Assembly (NCBI RefSeq): GCF_900187605.1
Contig: NZ_FYEA01000006.1
Location: 310,001-374,000 of the forward strand
Origin: Pseudomonas sp. Irchel 3H7
GTDB taxonomy: Bacteria; Pseudomonadota; Gammaproteobacteria; Pseudomonadales; Pseudomonadaceae
Length of the DNA stretch: 64,000 nt
Direction of reading: 5' to 3'
Every line of letters begins with the position of its first letter. The stretch's first letter is position 1. Made by a program: the position numbers and the translations under genes. The notes under the pieces are model-generated. The model did not search any database and was not told the origin of the DNA. It saw only the letters and a list, made by a program, of their open reading frames with translations. Positions 1 through 8,125 of the stretch are shown here, one piece after another.

Positions 1-2
1 GC

Positions 3-134
3 CGCTCGATCAAGGCCGATCAGGTGGACGTGACCACGGCGTTCACGGCTGACGCGGCCGGGGCAGGGCTGATTCATGGCGAAATCCTCGGGCGGGAAGG
101 GGGGTTGCAGCGACGGTATGCCGCACATCGATGA
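3..134 (+). CDS. C-terminal end of an unidentified protein (cut by window edge)
   Basis: An open frame enters from the left edge and stops at a TGA, giving about 43 residues that end in RREYAAHR-like basic sequence (QRRYAAHR). It contains an Ala/Gly-rich stretch (TADAAGAGLIHGEILGREGG). The codon choice is typical of the rest of the window, so I take it as the tail of a real gene. The family cannot be recognised from this short piece. The next gene, deaD, is on the same strand about 370 bases downstream and has its own leader, so an operon link is not indicated. Confidence 0.45.
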   Translation, partial: RSIKADQVDVTTAFTADAAGAGLIHGEILGREGGLQRRYAAHR

Positions 135-500
135 ATCGTTTAAGCGTCATCGCCAGCAGGGCCGGGCCTTTGAAAAATAGACCTTGGTGCGATTATCCGC
201 AAAACCCCGTTACACAGCGGTGACACAGGTATTTTGACGATAAAAAAAGCTCCCTTTTTGGGCAAAATCCGGTATAGTGCGCGCCGGCCTTTAACCGGGC
301 CGCGTTTAGGTAGCGCAATTTCCCGAAGTCAGCTTCGGCTGCACGTCCGCATTGCGGGCTCTTCCCGGACGATTCTTTTTTTCATTCATTCGTTTTCGCA
401 AATCCCCGCCGACAAAGCTGCCAGGGCGACTCTTGAGTCTCAACACGGCATGCGCAGCTTTGGAGCATGGGTCTTTGCGGATGCACTTAGAGGCAGACCC
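135..500 (+). promoter_or_regulatory. deaD leader region with long 5' UTR
   Basis: These 366 bases hold no convincing gene. A -10-like hexamer TATAGT lies at 273-278 in an AT-richer patch; no good -35 is visible at standard spacing. If transcription starts there, the deaD message has a leader of about 215 bases. Long leaders are known for cold-shock-induced RNA helicase genes, so post-transcriptional control is possible, but this is inference. The reading frame of deaD happens to stay open back to 234, which is not evidence for a longer protein. Confidence 0.45.
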
Positions 501-2174
501 ATGACCCAGGAAACCGGCGGATTCGCCGCTTTTAATCTTAACCCGAATATTCTTGCAGCCGTCGCAGCGACTGGCTACGAAGAGCCTTCGGCGATTCAGC
601 AGCAATCGATCCCGATCATCATGGCCGGCCAGGACATGATTGGCCAGGCGCAAACCGGTACCGGTAAAACCGCCGCGTTCGCACTGCCTATCCTGCACCG
701 CATCGATCCTGCCAAGCGCGAACCGCAAGCCCTGATCCTGGCGCCAACTCGTGAGTTGGCGCTGCAAGTAGCAACCGCTTTCGAAACTTACGCCAAGCAA
801 ATGCCGGGCGTTACTGTTGTGGCCGTTTACGGCGGCGCGCCGATGGGCCCGCAACTGAAAGCAATCCGTAATGGTGCACAGATCGTTGTCGCCACTCCGG
901 GCCGTCTGTGCGACCACCTGCGTCGCGACGAAAAAGTGCTGTCGACCGTGAACCACCTGGTTCTCGACGAAGCTGACGAAATGTTGAAACTGGGCTTCAT
1001 GGATGACCTGGAAGTCATCTTCAAGGCTCTGCCACCTACCCGTCAGACCGTATTGTTCTCGGCTACCCTGCCGCAGTCGATCCGCGCCATTGCCGAACGC
1101 CATCTGCGCGATCCGCAACACGTGAAGATCCAGACCAAGACCCAGACCGTTACCGCGATCGAACAGGCTCACCTGTTGGTTCACGCTGACCAGAAGACTT
1201 CGGCCGTTCTCAGCTTGCTGGAAGTGGAAGACTTCGACGCACTGATCATGTTCGTGCGCACCAAGCAAGCGACCCTGGATCTGGCCAGCGCCCTCGACGC
1301 CAAAGGCTACAAAGCCGCGGCGCTGAACGGTGACATCGCCCAGAACCAGCGTGAGCGCGTCATCGACTCGCTGAAAGATGGCCGTCTGGACATCGTTGTT
1401 GCGACCGACGTTGCTGCTCGTGGTCTGGACGTTCCGCGCATCACTCACGTGTTCAACGTTGACATGCCGTACGACCCAGAGTCCTACGTTCACCGTATCG
1501 GCCGTACCGGCCGTGCCGGTCGCGAAGGTCGTGCACTGCTGCTGGTGACTCCACGTGAGCGCCGCATGCTGCAAGTGATCGAGCGTGTAACCGGTCAGAA
1601 AGTTGCCGAAGTTCGCCTGCCGGACGCTCAAGCTGTTCTCGATGCACGCATCAAGAAACTGACCAACAGCCTGTCGCCGCTGGTCGCTGATGCCGAATCG
1701 ACTCACGGTGATCTGCTCGATCGTCTGACTGCAGACATCGGCTGCACTCCGCGTGCTCTGGCTGCTGCGCTGCTGCGCAAAGCCACCAACGGTCAAGCGC
1801 TGAACCTGGCTGCGATCGAGAAGGAACGTCCACTGGTGCCGAACAACGCACCGCGTGGCGACCGTCCTGAGCGCACCGGTGATCGTCCTGATCGTGGTGA
1901 CCGCGAGCGTCGCGCGCCAATGCCTTTGGGCGAAGGCCGTGCTCGTTGCCGTACCGCGCTGGGTGCGCGTGATGGTATCGCTGCGAAAAACCTGCTGGGC
2001 GCCATCCTCAACGAAGGCGGTCTGGCCCGTGAAGCGATCGGTCGCATCCAGGTGCGTGACAGCTTCAGCCTCGTCGAGTTGCCGGAAGATGGTCTGGACA
2101 AACTCCTGACCAAACTGAAGGACACTCGCGTTGCCGGTAAGCAGCTGAAACTGCGTCGCTACCGCGAAGATTGA
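501..2174 (+). CDS. deaD: DEAD-box ATP-dependent RNA helicase DeaD/CsdA
   Basis: A 557-residue ATP-dependent RNA helicase expected to unwind structured RNA during ribosome assembly and cold adaptation. The helicase core is intact: motif I AQTGTGKT at about 50-57, PTREL near 82, DEAD at 156-159, SAT near 185, and the C-terminal motif VI region HRIGRTGRAGR. A short Arg/Asp-rich linker then leads to a DbpA/CsdA-type RNA-binding domain in the last 75 residues. The start at ATG 501 follows a purine-rich stretch and matches the family N-terminus (FNLNPNILAAV); the in-frame extension upstream is rejected. It is shorter than E. coli DeaD (629 aa), as other Pseudomonas homologues are. A rho-independent terminator follows directly. 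Confidence 0.93.
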   Translation: MTQETGGFAAFNLNPNILAAVAATGYEEPSAIQQQSIPIIMAGQDMIGQAQTGTGKTAAFALPILHRIDPAKREPQALILAPTRELALQVATAFETYAKQMPGVTVVAVYGGAPMGPQLKAIRNGAQIVVATPGRLCDHLRRDEKVLSTVNHLVLDEADEMLKLGFMDDLEVIFKALPPTRQTVLFSATLPQSIRAIAERHLRDPQHVKIQTKTQTVTAIEQAHLLVHADQKTSAVLSLLEVEDFDALIMFVRTKQATLDLASALDAKGYKAAALNGDIAQNQRERVIDSLKDGRLDIVVATDVAARGLDVPRITHVFNVDMPYDPESYVHRIGRTGRAGREGRALLLVTPRERRMLQVIERVTGQKVAEVRLPDAQAVLDARIKKLTNSLSPLVADAESTHGDLLDRLTADIGCTPRALAAALLRKATNGQALNLAAIEKERPLVPNNAPRGDRPERTGDRPDRGDRERRAPMPLGEGRARCRTALGARDGIAAKNLLGAILNEGGLAREAIGRIQVRDSFSLVELPEDGLDKLLTKLKDTRVAGKQLKLRRYRED

Positions 2175-2202
2175 TCCGCCCTTGGGCTGATTGATCGAAC
2201 AT

Positions 2203-2234
2203 AAAAAATCCCCGACTGGTTCGGGGATTTTTTT
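2203..2234 (+). terminator. Rho-independent terminator after deaD
   Basis: The hairpin AATCCCCG-ACTGGTT-CGGGGATT is followed by a run of T, 29 bases after the deaD stop codon. An A run on the left side could also make it work in the opposite direction. Confidence 0.85.
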
Positions 2235-2250
2235 GTCTGCCTGAAAGATC

Positions 2251-2328
2251 AAAAGATCGCAGCCTTCGGCAGCTCCTACAGAGGGAACGCATTCCAAATG
2301 CAGGAGCTGCCGAAGGCTGCGATCTTTT
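2251..2328. repeat. REP palindrome pair, family A
   Basis: Two inverted copies of a motif built on GATCGCAGCCTTCGGCAGCT face each other with about 20 bases between them. The whole could fold into one long stem. The same family recurs at 50911-50986. Such REP doublets are typical of P. fluorescens-group intergenic DNA. This one fills the gap between the converging deaD and dioxygenase genes. Confidence 0.85.
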
Positions 2329-2332
2329 GCTT

Positions 2333-3100
2333 TTAACCAAAGCGATAGATGTCCATCCCTAACGCACCCATCGTGAAGCCCTTGTGCGCCACACTGAACT
2401 CACCGCCCGCACCCCGGGCAAAATACAGCGGCAACAAATGCTCATCACTCGGATGGCTACGCACTGCATTCGGCGCCTGCTGGCGGTAATCATGCAGCGC
2501 CGCCTCATCGTCCGCCGCCAACTTCTCGATCACCCAGTCACGGAAATCCCGCGCCCACGGCTCGACACTTTCCGGGCCAGCGTGCCAGTCCAGTTCGCGC
2601 AGGTTGTGGGTGATGCTGCCGGAGCCGATCAGCAGAATGCCCTGATCACGCAGACTCGCCAGCGCTCGGCCGACCCGGGTTTGCAGCGCCGGGCCCGCGC
2701 GACTCGGCAGCGAAACCTGCACCACTGGAATATCCGCCTGCGGGTACATCAGCGACAACGGCACCCAAACACCATGATCGAATGGACGTTGTGGGTCGAG
2801 GCGGGCAGTCAGGTTGTTGGCTGTCAGCAAATCAGCCACTTCGGCAGCCAGTTGCGGATTGCCCGGCGCCGGGTACTGCACTTCAAACAATGCACGCGGA
2901 AAGCCGCCGAAGTCGTGCCAGGTTTCCGGTTGCGCGTTACTGCTGACCAGCAACTCGTGGCTTTCCCAATGCGCAGAAACAATCACGATGGCTTTGGGTT
3001 TCGGTAATTCGGCTGCGAGACGCGCCAGCGCCGGGCCACTGGCGCCGGGTTCCAGCGCGAGCATGGGTGAACCGTGGGAAATAAACAGGCTGGGAAACAT
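2333..3100 (-). CDS. ygiD: LigB-family extradiol dioxygenase, 4,5-DOPA dioxygenase type (YgiD-like)
   Basis: A 255-residue protein of the class III extradiol ring-cleavage dioxygenase family. Members cut catechol-type rings such as DOPA using a metal held by His residues. The family motifs are visible: the N-terminal FISHGSPM, SAHWESHE near 45, the PFDHGVWVP segment near 107 and HPSDEHLLP near 219. The length equals that of E. coli YgiD and plant DODA homologues. ATG 3100 is preceded by AGGAA at good spacing. It converges on deaD and diverges from tpm, so it is probably transcribed alone. The physiological substrate in pseudomonads is not known. Confidence 0.85.
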   Translation of the reverse strand: MFPSLFISHGSPMLALEPGASGPALARLAAELPKPKAIVIVSAHWESHELLVSSNAQPETWHDFGGFPRALFEVQYPAPGNPQLAAEVADLLTANNLTARLDPQRPFDHGVWVPLSLMYPQADIPVVQVSLPSRAGPALQTRVGRALASLRDQGILLIGSGSITHNLRELDWHAGPESVEPWARDFRDWVIEKLAADDEAALHDYRQQAPNAVRSHPSDEHLLPLYFARGAGGEFSVAHKGFTMGALGMDIYRFG

Positions 3101-3203
3101 GATGGGTTCCTGAGCGTTAAGATGGCCACATCTTCAGTCAGATCATTGATCTAAATCTAATATAAGTTTTGATGCTTTTTAATCGAATTATTGGGAGTGA
3201 CGC

Positions 3204-3851
3204 ATGCAGCCTGAGTTTTGGCACAAGAAGTGGGCTTCGGGCCAGATCGGTTTCCATCTGCCCGAGGTGAACCCGTATCTGCAGCGGCACTGGGCGGCAC
3301 CTGAAACGGCGCGAGTGCTCGTGCCTTTGTGTGGGAAAAGTCTGGATCTGGCGTGGCTGGCAGGGCGCGGTCATCAGGTGCTCGGGATCGAATTGTCGGA
3401 AAAGGCTATCGAGGACTTTTTCAGTGAACATCAGGTGCAGCCGCAGATCAGCGAGAAGGGCGCGTTCAAGGTCTATCGGGGTGACGCCATCGAGTTGTGG
3501 TGCGGGGACTTTTTTGCGCTGACAGCGAGTGATGTGGCCGATTGCGCGGCGATATACGACCGTGCCGCGCTGATTGCCTTGCCCGCGCCGATGCGTGAGC
3601 GTTATGCGGCGCATCTTCAGCGGATTCTCCCGCAAGGTGTACAAGGGTTGCTGATCACGCTGGATTACGATCAGGCGCAGATGCCGGGGCCGCCGTTTGC
3701 GGTGGGGGATGATGAGGTGCAGCGGTTGCTGGGGGATGCCTGGCAGGTGCAAGTGCTCGAGGAGCAGGATGTGCTGGGCGAGAGCTGGAAGTTCCTGCAG
3801 GCGGGCGTGACGCGACTTGAGGAGCGGGTTTACCGCGTTTCTGGCCTATAG
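3204..3851 (+). CDS. tpm: Thiopurine S-methyltransferase
   Basis: A 215-residue SAM-dependent methyltransferase of the TPMT family. In pseudomonads the enzyme methylates thiopurines and is linked to methylation of selenium and tellurium compounds. The N-terminus [18 protein letters not shown] is the family hallmark. The SAM-binding motif follows as [15 protein letters not shown], then a GxELS segment. The length matches bacterial TPMT (about 218 aa). ATG 3204 has a GGGAG ribosome site. It is divergent from the dioxygenase gene across about 100 bases. Confidence 0.92.
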   Translation: MQPEFWHKKWASGQIGFHLPEVNPYLQRHWAAPETARVLVPLCGKSLDLAWLAGRGHQVLGIELSEKAIEDFFSEHQVQPQISEKGAFKVYRGDAIELWCGDFFALTASDVADCAAIYDRAALIALPAPMRERYAAHLQRILPQGVQGLLITLDYDQAQMPGPPFAVGDDEVQRLLGDAWQVQVLEEQDVLGESWKFLQAGVTRLEERVYRVSGL

Positions 3852-3875
3852 CTCTTTAGGGGTAGTACTGGCCTC

Positions 3876-3967
3876 ATCGCTGGCAAGCCAGCTCCCACAG
3901 GGTTCAATCGTGTTCTCTCTATCTTCAAAACGCCACAGCCCACTGTGGGAGCTGGCTTGCCAGCGAT
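3876..3967. repeat. REP palindrome pair, family B
   Basis: ATCGCTGGCAAGCCAGCTCC appears at 3876 and its inverse complement ends at 3967, with about 40 bases between the arms. The identical family is found at 40728-40800 inside the atu operon. It lies between the converging tpm and htpX genes. Confidence 0.85.
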
Positions 3968-4002
3968 AGGGCCATCAGCAACCGCGAACTAATCATGGCA
4001 AC

Positions 4003-4032
4003 AAAAAAGGCCCGCATCACTGCGGGCCTTTT
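4003..4032 (-). terminator. Bidirectional rho-independent terminator between tpm and htpX
   Basis: The stem AAAAGGCCCGC-ATCACT-GCGGGCCTTTT has A and T runs on its two sides. It lies 18 bases beyond the htpX stop and can also end tpm transcription. Confidence 0.85.
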
Positions 4033-4049
4033 CATTGTTACCGGTCAGA

Positions 4050-4937
4050 TCAACCGCGACGACGCAGCGCGTCAATACGCTCTTCCAGCGGCGGGTGGCT
4101 CATGAACATGCGGGCAAAGCCCTGTTTGATGCCACCGTTGATGCCAAAGGCGTTCAGGGTGTCCGGCATGTGCACCGGCAGGCCCTGTTCGGCGCGCAGG
4201 CGTTGCAGTGCGCCGATCATTGCGCTGGTGCCGGCCAGACGTGCGCCGGCCTCGTCGGCACGGAATTCGCGCTTGCGCGAGAACCACATGACGATCGCAC
4301 TGGCGAGAATGCCCAGTACCAGTTCGGCGAAGATGGTCGCCACGTAGTAGGCGATGCCCTGGCCTTCTTCGTTCTTGAAGATCACCTTGTCGACGAAATT
4401 GCCGATGATCCGCGCAAAGAACATCACGAAGGTGTTCACCACGCCCTGGATCAGCGCCAGCGTGACCATGTCGCCGTTTGCCACGTGACCGATTTCGTGG
4501 GCCAGTACGGCTTTCACTTCATCGGGTGAGAAGCGCTCGAGCAAGCCCTGGCTGACCGCGACCAGCGCGTCGTTCTTGTTCCAGCCAGTGGCGAAGGCGT
4601 TTGCTTCGTAGGCCGGGAAAATACCGACTTCGGGCATCTTGATCCCGGCTTCGCGGGACAGTTGCTCAACGGTTTGCAGCAGCCATTGCTCATGCCGGGT
4701 ACGTGGCTGGCTGATGATCTGGGTACCGGTGCTCATCTTCGCCATCCACTTGGAGATGAACAGCGAGAACAGCGAGCCGGCGAAACCAAAGACTGCACAG
4801 AAAACCAGCAGCTGACTAAGGTCGAGATCAACCCCGTTGGCCGCCATGAACCCGTTGAAGCCGAACAGGCTCAGGGTGATGCTGGCTATCAGCACGACCG
4901 CCAGGTTAGTGGCCAAAAACAGCAGGATGCGCATCAT
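4050..4937 (-). CDS. htpX: Membrane zinc metalloprotease HtpX
   Basis: A 295-residue M48-family protease of the inner membrane that degrades misfolded membrane proteins alongside FtsH. Two N-terminal membrane segments (about residues 4-25 and 36-57) precede the catalytic domain with its zinc motif HEIGH near 146 and a downstream Glu in the EFRADEAGA segment. Two more hydrophobic stretches lie near 158-180 and 195-217. The length equals that of E. coli HtpX (293 aa). The first of two adjacent ATG codons is chosen because an AGGAGA site lies 12 bases upstream. Gene order with alaA and msrB matches PAO1 as I recall it. Confidence 0.95.
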   Translation of the reverse strand: MMRILLFLATNLAVVLIASITLSLFGFNGFMAANGVDLDLSQLLVFCAVFGFAGSLFSLFISKWMAKMSTGTQIISQPRTRHEQWLLQTVEQLSREAGIKMPEVGIFPAYEANAFATGWNKNDALVAVSQGLLERFSPDEVKAVLAHEIGHVANGDMVTLALIQGVVNTFVMFFARIIGNFVDKVIFKNEEGQGIAYYVATIFAELVLGILASAIVMWFSRKREFRADEAGARLAGTSAMIGALQRLRAEQGLPVHMPDTLNAFGINGGIKQGFARMFMSHPPLEERIDALRRRG

Positions 4938-5240
4938 GGTTGTAGAAATCTCCTCAAGCTAAAGATGTAGCGTACTGCGGGGTATATAAGGTGCTGCACC
5001 GGGCTATTCAACTGAGTGACTATTTCAAACTGTGTCCTACAGCAGATTCTTCGGTGCTCGGCACATTTCCCACGACAGAAACTGATAGGGATGACGGCCA
5101 GCCGCGACCCGTCGCCATTACGCCGGACGCAGGTAAACGGTATGAATCGCAAGTGTAGAAGGCGTGCGCGGAGGTGGAACGCAGAAGTGTTGCTGAATCA
5201 GACAGTGCGCAACGTTTGGCCGTTGCGCACTGCTGGCCAG
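4938..5240 (-). promoter_or_regulatory. htpX upstream region with a perfect 12-bp hairpin
   Basis: This 303-base gap between alaA (upstream on the minus strand) and htpX holds no supported gene. A perfect stem of 12 bp with a 6-base loop (CAGTGCGCAACG, loop TTTGGC) occupies 5203-5232, just beyond the alaA stop. It may end or stabilise the alaA message, although no T run follows it. The rest must carry the htpX promoter, which I could not place. Confidence 0.5.
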
Positions 5241-6452
5241 TTACTGGCGGTAAGACTTGAGGAAGTTGCCGATGCGGCCGATGGCCATTTCCAGATCATC
5301 GACGCGAGGCAGCGTGACGACGCGGAAGTGATCCGGCCACGGCCAGTTGAACGCCGTGCCCTGTACCACCAGCAGCTTCTCGGAGAGCAGCAGGTCGAGG
5401 ACGAATTTTTCGTCGTTGTGGATCGGGCAGACCTTCGGATCGATTTTCGGGAACGCGTACAGCGCACCCATCGGCTTGACGCAGCTCACGCCGGGAATGT
5501 CGTTGAGCAATTCCCAGGTGCGGTTGCGCTGCTCCAGCAGACGACCCTGCGGCAGCACCAGATCATTGATGCTCTGATAGCCGCCCAGTGCGGTCTGGAT
5601 CGCATGCTGGCTCGGCACGTTGGCGCACAGGCGCATGTTGGCCAGCATATCGATGCCTTCGATGTAGCTCTGCGCGTTGTGCTTCGGCCCGGAGATCGCG
5701 ATCCAGCCGGAACGGAAACCCGCCACACGGTACGACTTCGACAGACCGTTGAAGGTCAGGCAGAGCAGGTCCGGGGCCAGCGACGCGGTGCAGATGTGCA
5801 CGGCATCGTCGTACAGAATCTTGTCGTAGATCTCGTCGGAGAACACCACCAGGTTGTGCGCACGGGCGATTTCCAGCATGCCCAGCAACACTTCCTTCGA
5901 ATACACCGCGCCGGTCGGGTTGTTCGGGTTGATGATCACCATGGCTTTGGTGTTCGGGGTGATCTTGGCCTTGATGTCGGCCAGATCCGGGAACCAGTCG
6001 GCGCCCTCGTCACACAGATAATGCACGGCATTGCCACCGGCGAGGCTGACGGCGGCGGTCCACAGCGGATAGTCCGGGGCCGGCACCAGCACTTCGTCGC
6101 CATTGTTGAGCAGCGCCTGCAGCGACATGACGATCAGCTCGGACACGCCGTTGCCCAGGTAGATGTCTTCGATGCCGACACCTTCGACATTTTTCTGCTG
6201 GTAGTACTGCATCACCGCTTTACGCGCGCTGAACAAGCCTTTGGAGTCGCTGTAGCCTTGCGCGGTCGGCAGGTTGCGGATCACATCCTGAAGGATTTCG
6301 TCCGGCGCTTCGAAACCAAACGGCGCCGGGTTGCCGATGTTCAGCTTGAGGATGCGCTGGCCTTCCTCTTCCAGTCGTTTGGCGTGCTTGAGCACCGGGC
6401 CGCGAATGTCGTAGCAGACGTTGGCGAGCTTGTTCGATTTGCTGAACTGCAT
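5241..6452 (-). CDS. alaA: Alanine aminotransferase AlaA (YfbQ type, PLP-dependent)
   Basis: A 403-residue class I/II aminotransferase expected to make alanine from pyruvate and glutamate in the cytoplasm. The family start MQFSKSNKLANVCYDIRGP is present. The PLP lysine sits in FNGLSKSYRVAGFRSGW near residue 240. Upstream lie the NPNNPTGAVY and SDEIYDKI cofactor motifs. The length matches E. coli AlaA (405 aa). The frame is open 54 residues further upstream, but that segment looks non-coding and the conserved N-terminus sets ATG 6452. It is divergent from msrB. Confidence 0.92.
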   Translation of the reverse strand: MQFSKSNKLANVCYDIRGPVLKHAKRLEEEGQRILKLNIGNPAPFGFEAPDEILQDVIRNLPTAQGYSDSKGLFSARKAVMQYYQQKNVEGVGIEDIYLGNGVSELIVMSLQALLNNGDEVLVPAPDYPLWTAAVSLAGGNAVHYLCDEGADWFPDLADIKAKITPNTKAMVIINPNNPTGAVYSKEVLLGMLEIARAHNLVVFSDEIYDKILYDDAVHICTASLAPDLLCLTFNGLSKSYRVAGFRSGWIAISGPKHNAQSYIEGIDMLANMRLCANVPSQHAIQTALGGYQSINDLVLPQGRLLEQRNRTWELLNDIPGVSCVKPMGALYAFPKIDPKVCPIHNDEKFVLDLLLSEKLLVVQGTAFNWPWPDHFRVVTLPRVDDLEMAIGRIGNFLKSYRQ

Positions 6453-6676
6453 GGCGATGTGATCCCGAAAATGAACGATCCAGGCGGTGGATGGACAACC
6501 GTGCTGGGATTCCTGTGTTTTCACACAGGCGGACGTCTTGAGCCGTGGCTCCCATAATCCGTTTGAATGCGCCCGGTCTGGCTGCCAGACTGGTGCGTGA
6601 CGAGGCGCAATCATACGTGCCGCCCGATCCGTGGAAAAGGTACAGATCGGGCTTTTTCAGCCGCTGAGGTGTGATG

Positions 6677-7072
6677 ATGGAAAAGTTGGAAAAAACCCTG
6701 GAAGAATGGAAAGCCATGCTCGACCCGCAGCAGTACGAGGTTTGCCGCCTCAGTGCCACTGAGCGACCGTTCTCCGGCAAATACAACGCGACCAAAACCG
6801 ACGGCGTTTATCACTGCGTTTGCTGCAACGAGCCGTTGTTCGACTCCAAGACCAAATTCGATTCCGGCTGCGGCTGGCCGAGCTTCTACGCGCCGATTGG
6901 CGAAAGCGCGATGACCGAAATCCGTGATACCACGCACGGCATGATCCGCACGGAAGTGAAGTGCGCGCGCTGCGATGCGCATCTGGGTCATGTGTTTCCC
7001 GACGGCCCGCCGCCGACCGGCCTGCGGTATTGCATCAACTCGGTGTGTCTGAACCTCGAACCGCGCGCTTAA
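6677..7072 (+). CDS. msrB: Peptide methionine-R-sulfoxide reductase MsrB
   Basis: A 131-residue enzyme that reduces methionine-R-sulfoxide in oxidised proteins. Two zinc CxxC pairs are present (CVCC near 47 and CARC near 96). The catalytic Cys lies in RYCINS near 117, and the [10 protein letters not shown] motif is intact. Three start codons lie in a row (GTG 6671, ATG 6674, ATG 6677). I prefer ATG 6677 because GAGGTG sits 6 bases before it. The gene is divergent from alaA and is followed by its own hairpin and then gpx, in an oxidative-damage block. Confidence 0.93.
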   Translation: MEKLEKTLEEWKAMLDPQQYEVCRLSATERPFSGKYNATKTDGVYHCVCCNEPLFDSKTKFDSGCGWPSFYAPIGESAMTEIRDTTHGMIRTEVKCARCDAHLGHVFPDGPPPTGLRYCINSVCLNLEPRA

Positions 7073-7080
7073 ACGATTGA

Positions 7081-7100
7081 AGGCGACCTTCGGGTCGCCT
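7081..7100 (+). terminator. Hairpin after msrB
   Basis: The perfect stem AGGCGACC-TTCG-GGTCGCCT has a stable UUCG-type tetraloop and is followed by TTGTTATT. It lies 8 bases beyond the msrB stop and separates msrB from the gpx-ospR unit. Confidence 0.75.
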
Positions 7101-7110
7101 TGTTATTCGA

Positions 7111-7136
7111 TAATTAAATTGCACACAATTTAATTG
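7111..7136 (+). promoter_or_regulatory. Tandem OhrR/OspR-type operators upstream of gpx-ospR
   Basis: Two 11-base palindromes, TAATTAAATTG (7111-7121) and CAATTTAATTG (7126-7136), are centred 15 bp apart. Together they make a nearly perfect larger inverted repeat. The second fits the published OhrR box core CAATT-N-AATTG. The position 46-71 bases before the gpx start and the OhrR-type gene behind gpx suggest thiol-peroxide-sensitive autorepression. Binding is inferred. Confidence 0.7.
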
Positions 7137-7181
7137 CTCGCTATGTTTGGCCTTTCCTGACTGTCTGCGGAGCCCAGTGCC

Positions 7182-7667
7182 ATGAGCGACAACCTGCTGA
7201 ACATCCCGTGCACCACCATCAAGGGTGAGCAAAAGACCTTGGCCGATTTCGCCGGCAAAGCGGTTTTAGTGGTCAACACTGCGAGCAAATGCGGTTTCAC
7301 CCCACAGTACAAAGGCCTCGAAGAGCTGTGGCAGACCTACAAGGATCAGGGGCTGGTGGTTTTGGGCTTCCCGTGCAATCAGTTCGGCAAGCAGGAGCCA
7401 GGCAACGAAGGGGCGATCAGTGAATTCTGTGAGCTGAACTTCGGTGTCAGCTTCCCTCTGTTCAAGAAAATCGACGTTAACGGTGCCGACGCGCATCCGC
7501 TATTCGTGCAACTGAAAAAACGCGCGCCGGGTCTGCTTGGCTCCCAGGGCATCAAGTGGAACTTCACCAAGTTCCTGATTGGCAAGGACGGAAAACTGGT
7601 CAAGCGTTTTGCCCCGACCACCAAGCCGCAGGAGCTGAGCGGCGAGATCGAAGCCCTGCTCAAATGA
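7182..7667 (+). CDS. Glutathione peroxidase-family thiol peroxidase
   Basis: A 161-residue peroxidase of the GPX fold that reduces hydrogen and organic peroxides. The peroxidatic site is a Cys, not selenocysteine (TASKCGFTPQ, Cys37). The Gln of the catalytic group lies in CNQFGKQEPG near 67-71 and the Trp in KWNFTKFLIG. A second Cys in SEFCELNFGVSFP (Cys83) is at the place of the resolving Cys in thioredoxin-dependent members, so thioredoxin rather than glutathione may be the real donor. It overlaps ospR by ATGA, so the two are co-transcribed. This pairing equals PAO1 PA2826-PA2825 as I recall it. Confidence 0.9.
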   Translation: MSDNLLNIPCTTIKGEQKTLADFAGKAVLVVNTASKCGFTPQYKGLEELWQTYKDQGLVVLGFPCNQFGKQEPGNEGAISEFCELNFGVSFPLFKKIDVNGADAHPLFVQLKKRAPGLLGSQGIKWNFTKFLIGKDGKLVKRFAPTTKPQELSGEIEALLK

Positions 7668-8125
7668 ACAGCCTGCCGGTCGATTCGCTGAAGCTCGACA
7701 GCCAGTTGTGCTTCAAGTTGTACGCCGCCTCCCGAGCGGTAATTCGTGCCTACAAGCCGATGCTCGATCAGCTCGGTCTGACCTACCCGCAATATCTGGC
7801 GATGCTGGTGTTGTGGGAATGGCAGGACGCCGCGCCGGAGCAACCGACCGTCAAGGCCTTGGGCGAGCGCCTGGCACTGGACTCGGGCACGCTGACGCCG
7901 TTGCTCAAGCGTCTGGAGCAGTTGCAGTGGGTGCAGCGCCAGCGTTCCACGCGTGATGAACGGGAAGTCCACCTGAGCCTGACACCGGCCGGCCAAGCGT
8001 TGCGCGAACAGGTCGGGCCGCTCAAGGCCCGGTTGCTGTGCGACAGCGGGGTCGATCTGGACCGCCTCAACGACCTGCGTGACGGCCTCGATCACTTGTT
8101 GGGGCAGATCAAAGCGCTGTCGTAG
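7664..8125 (+). CDS. ospR: OspR/OhrR-type MarR-family redox regulator
   Basis: A 153-residue winged-helix repressor of the MarR family. The N-terminal segment LDSQLCFKLYAASRAV carries the conserved reactive Cys that OhrR and OspR proteins use to sense peroxides (about Cys16). The DNA-binding part is VKALGERLALDSGTLTPLLKRLE. The start at ATG 7664 is fixed by the overlap with the gpx stop and the family N-terminus. The last 17 bases overlap the 3' end of sagS on the opposite strand. In P. aeruginosa OspR controls the adjacent peroxidase gene and oxidative stress traits; the same is inferred here from operator-like sites upstream of gpx. Confidence 0.88.
   Translation: MNSLPVDSLKLDSQLCFKLYAASRAVIRAYKPMLDQLGLTYPQYLAMLVLWEWQDAAPEQPTVKALGERLALDSGTLTPLLKRLEQLQWVQRQRSTRDEREVHLSLTPAGQALREQVGPLKARLLCDSGVDLDRLNDLRDGLDHLLGQIKALS

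Noticed and set aside
306..2297. A 663-codon open frame opposite deaD
   Set aside because: It is antisense to an intact helicase gene and spans its terminator and leader, so it is a shadow.
5016..6557. A 513-codon open frame opposite alaA
   Set aside because: It lies fully antisense to the conserved alaA gene and its protein has the low-complexity Arg/His/Val/Gln make-up of a shadow frame in GC-rich DNA.
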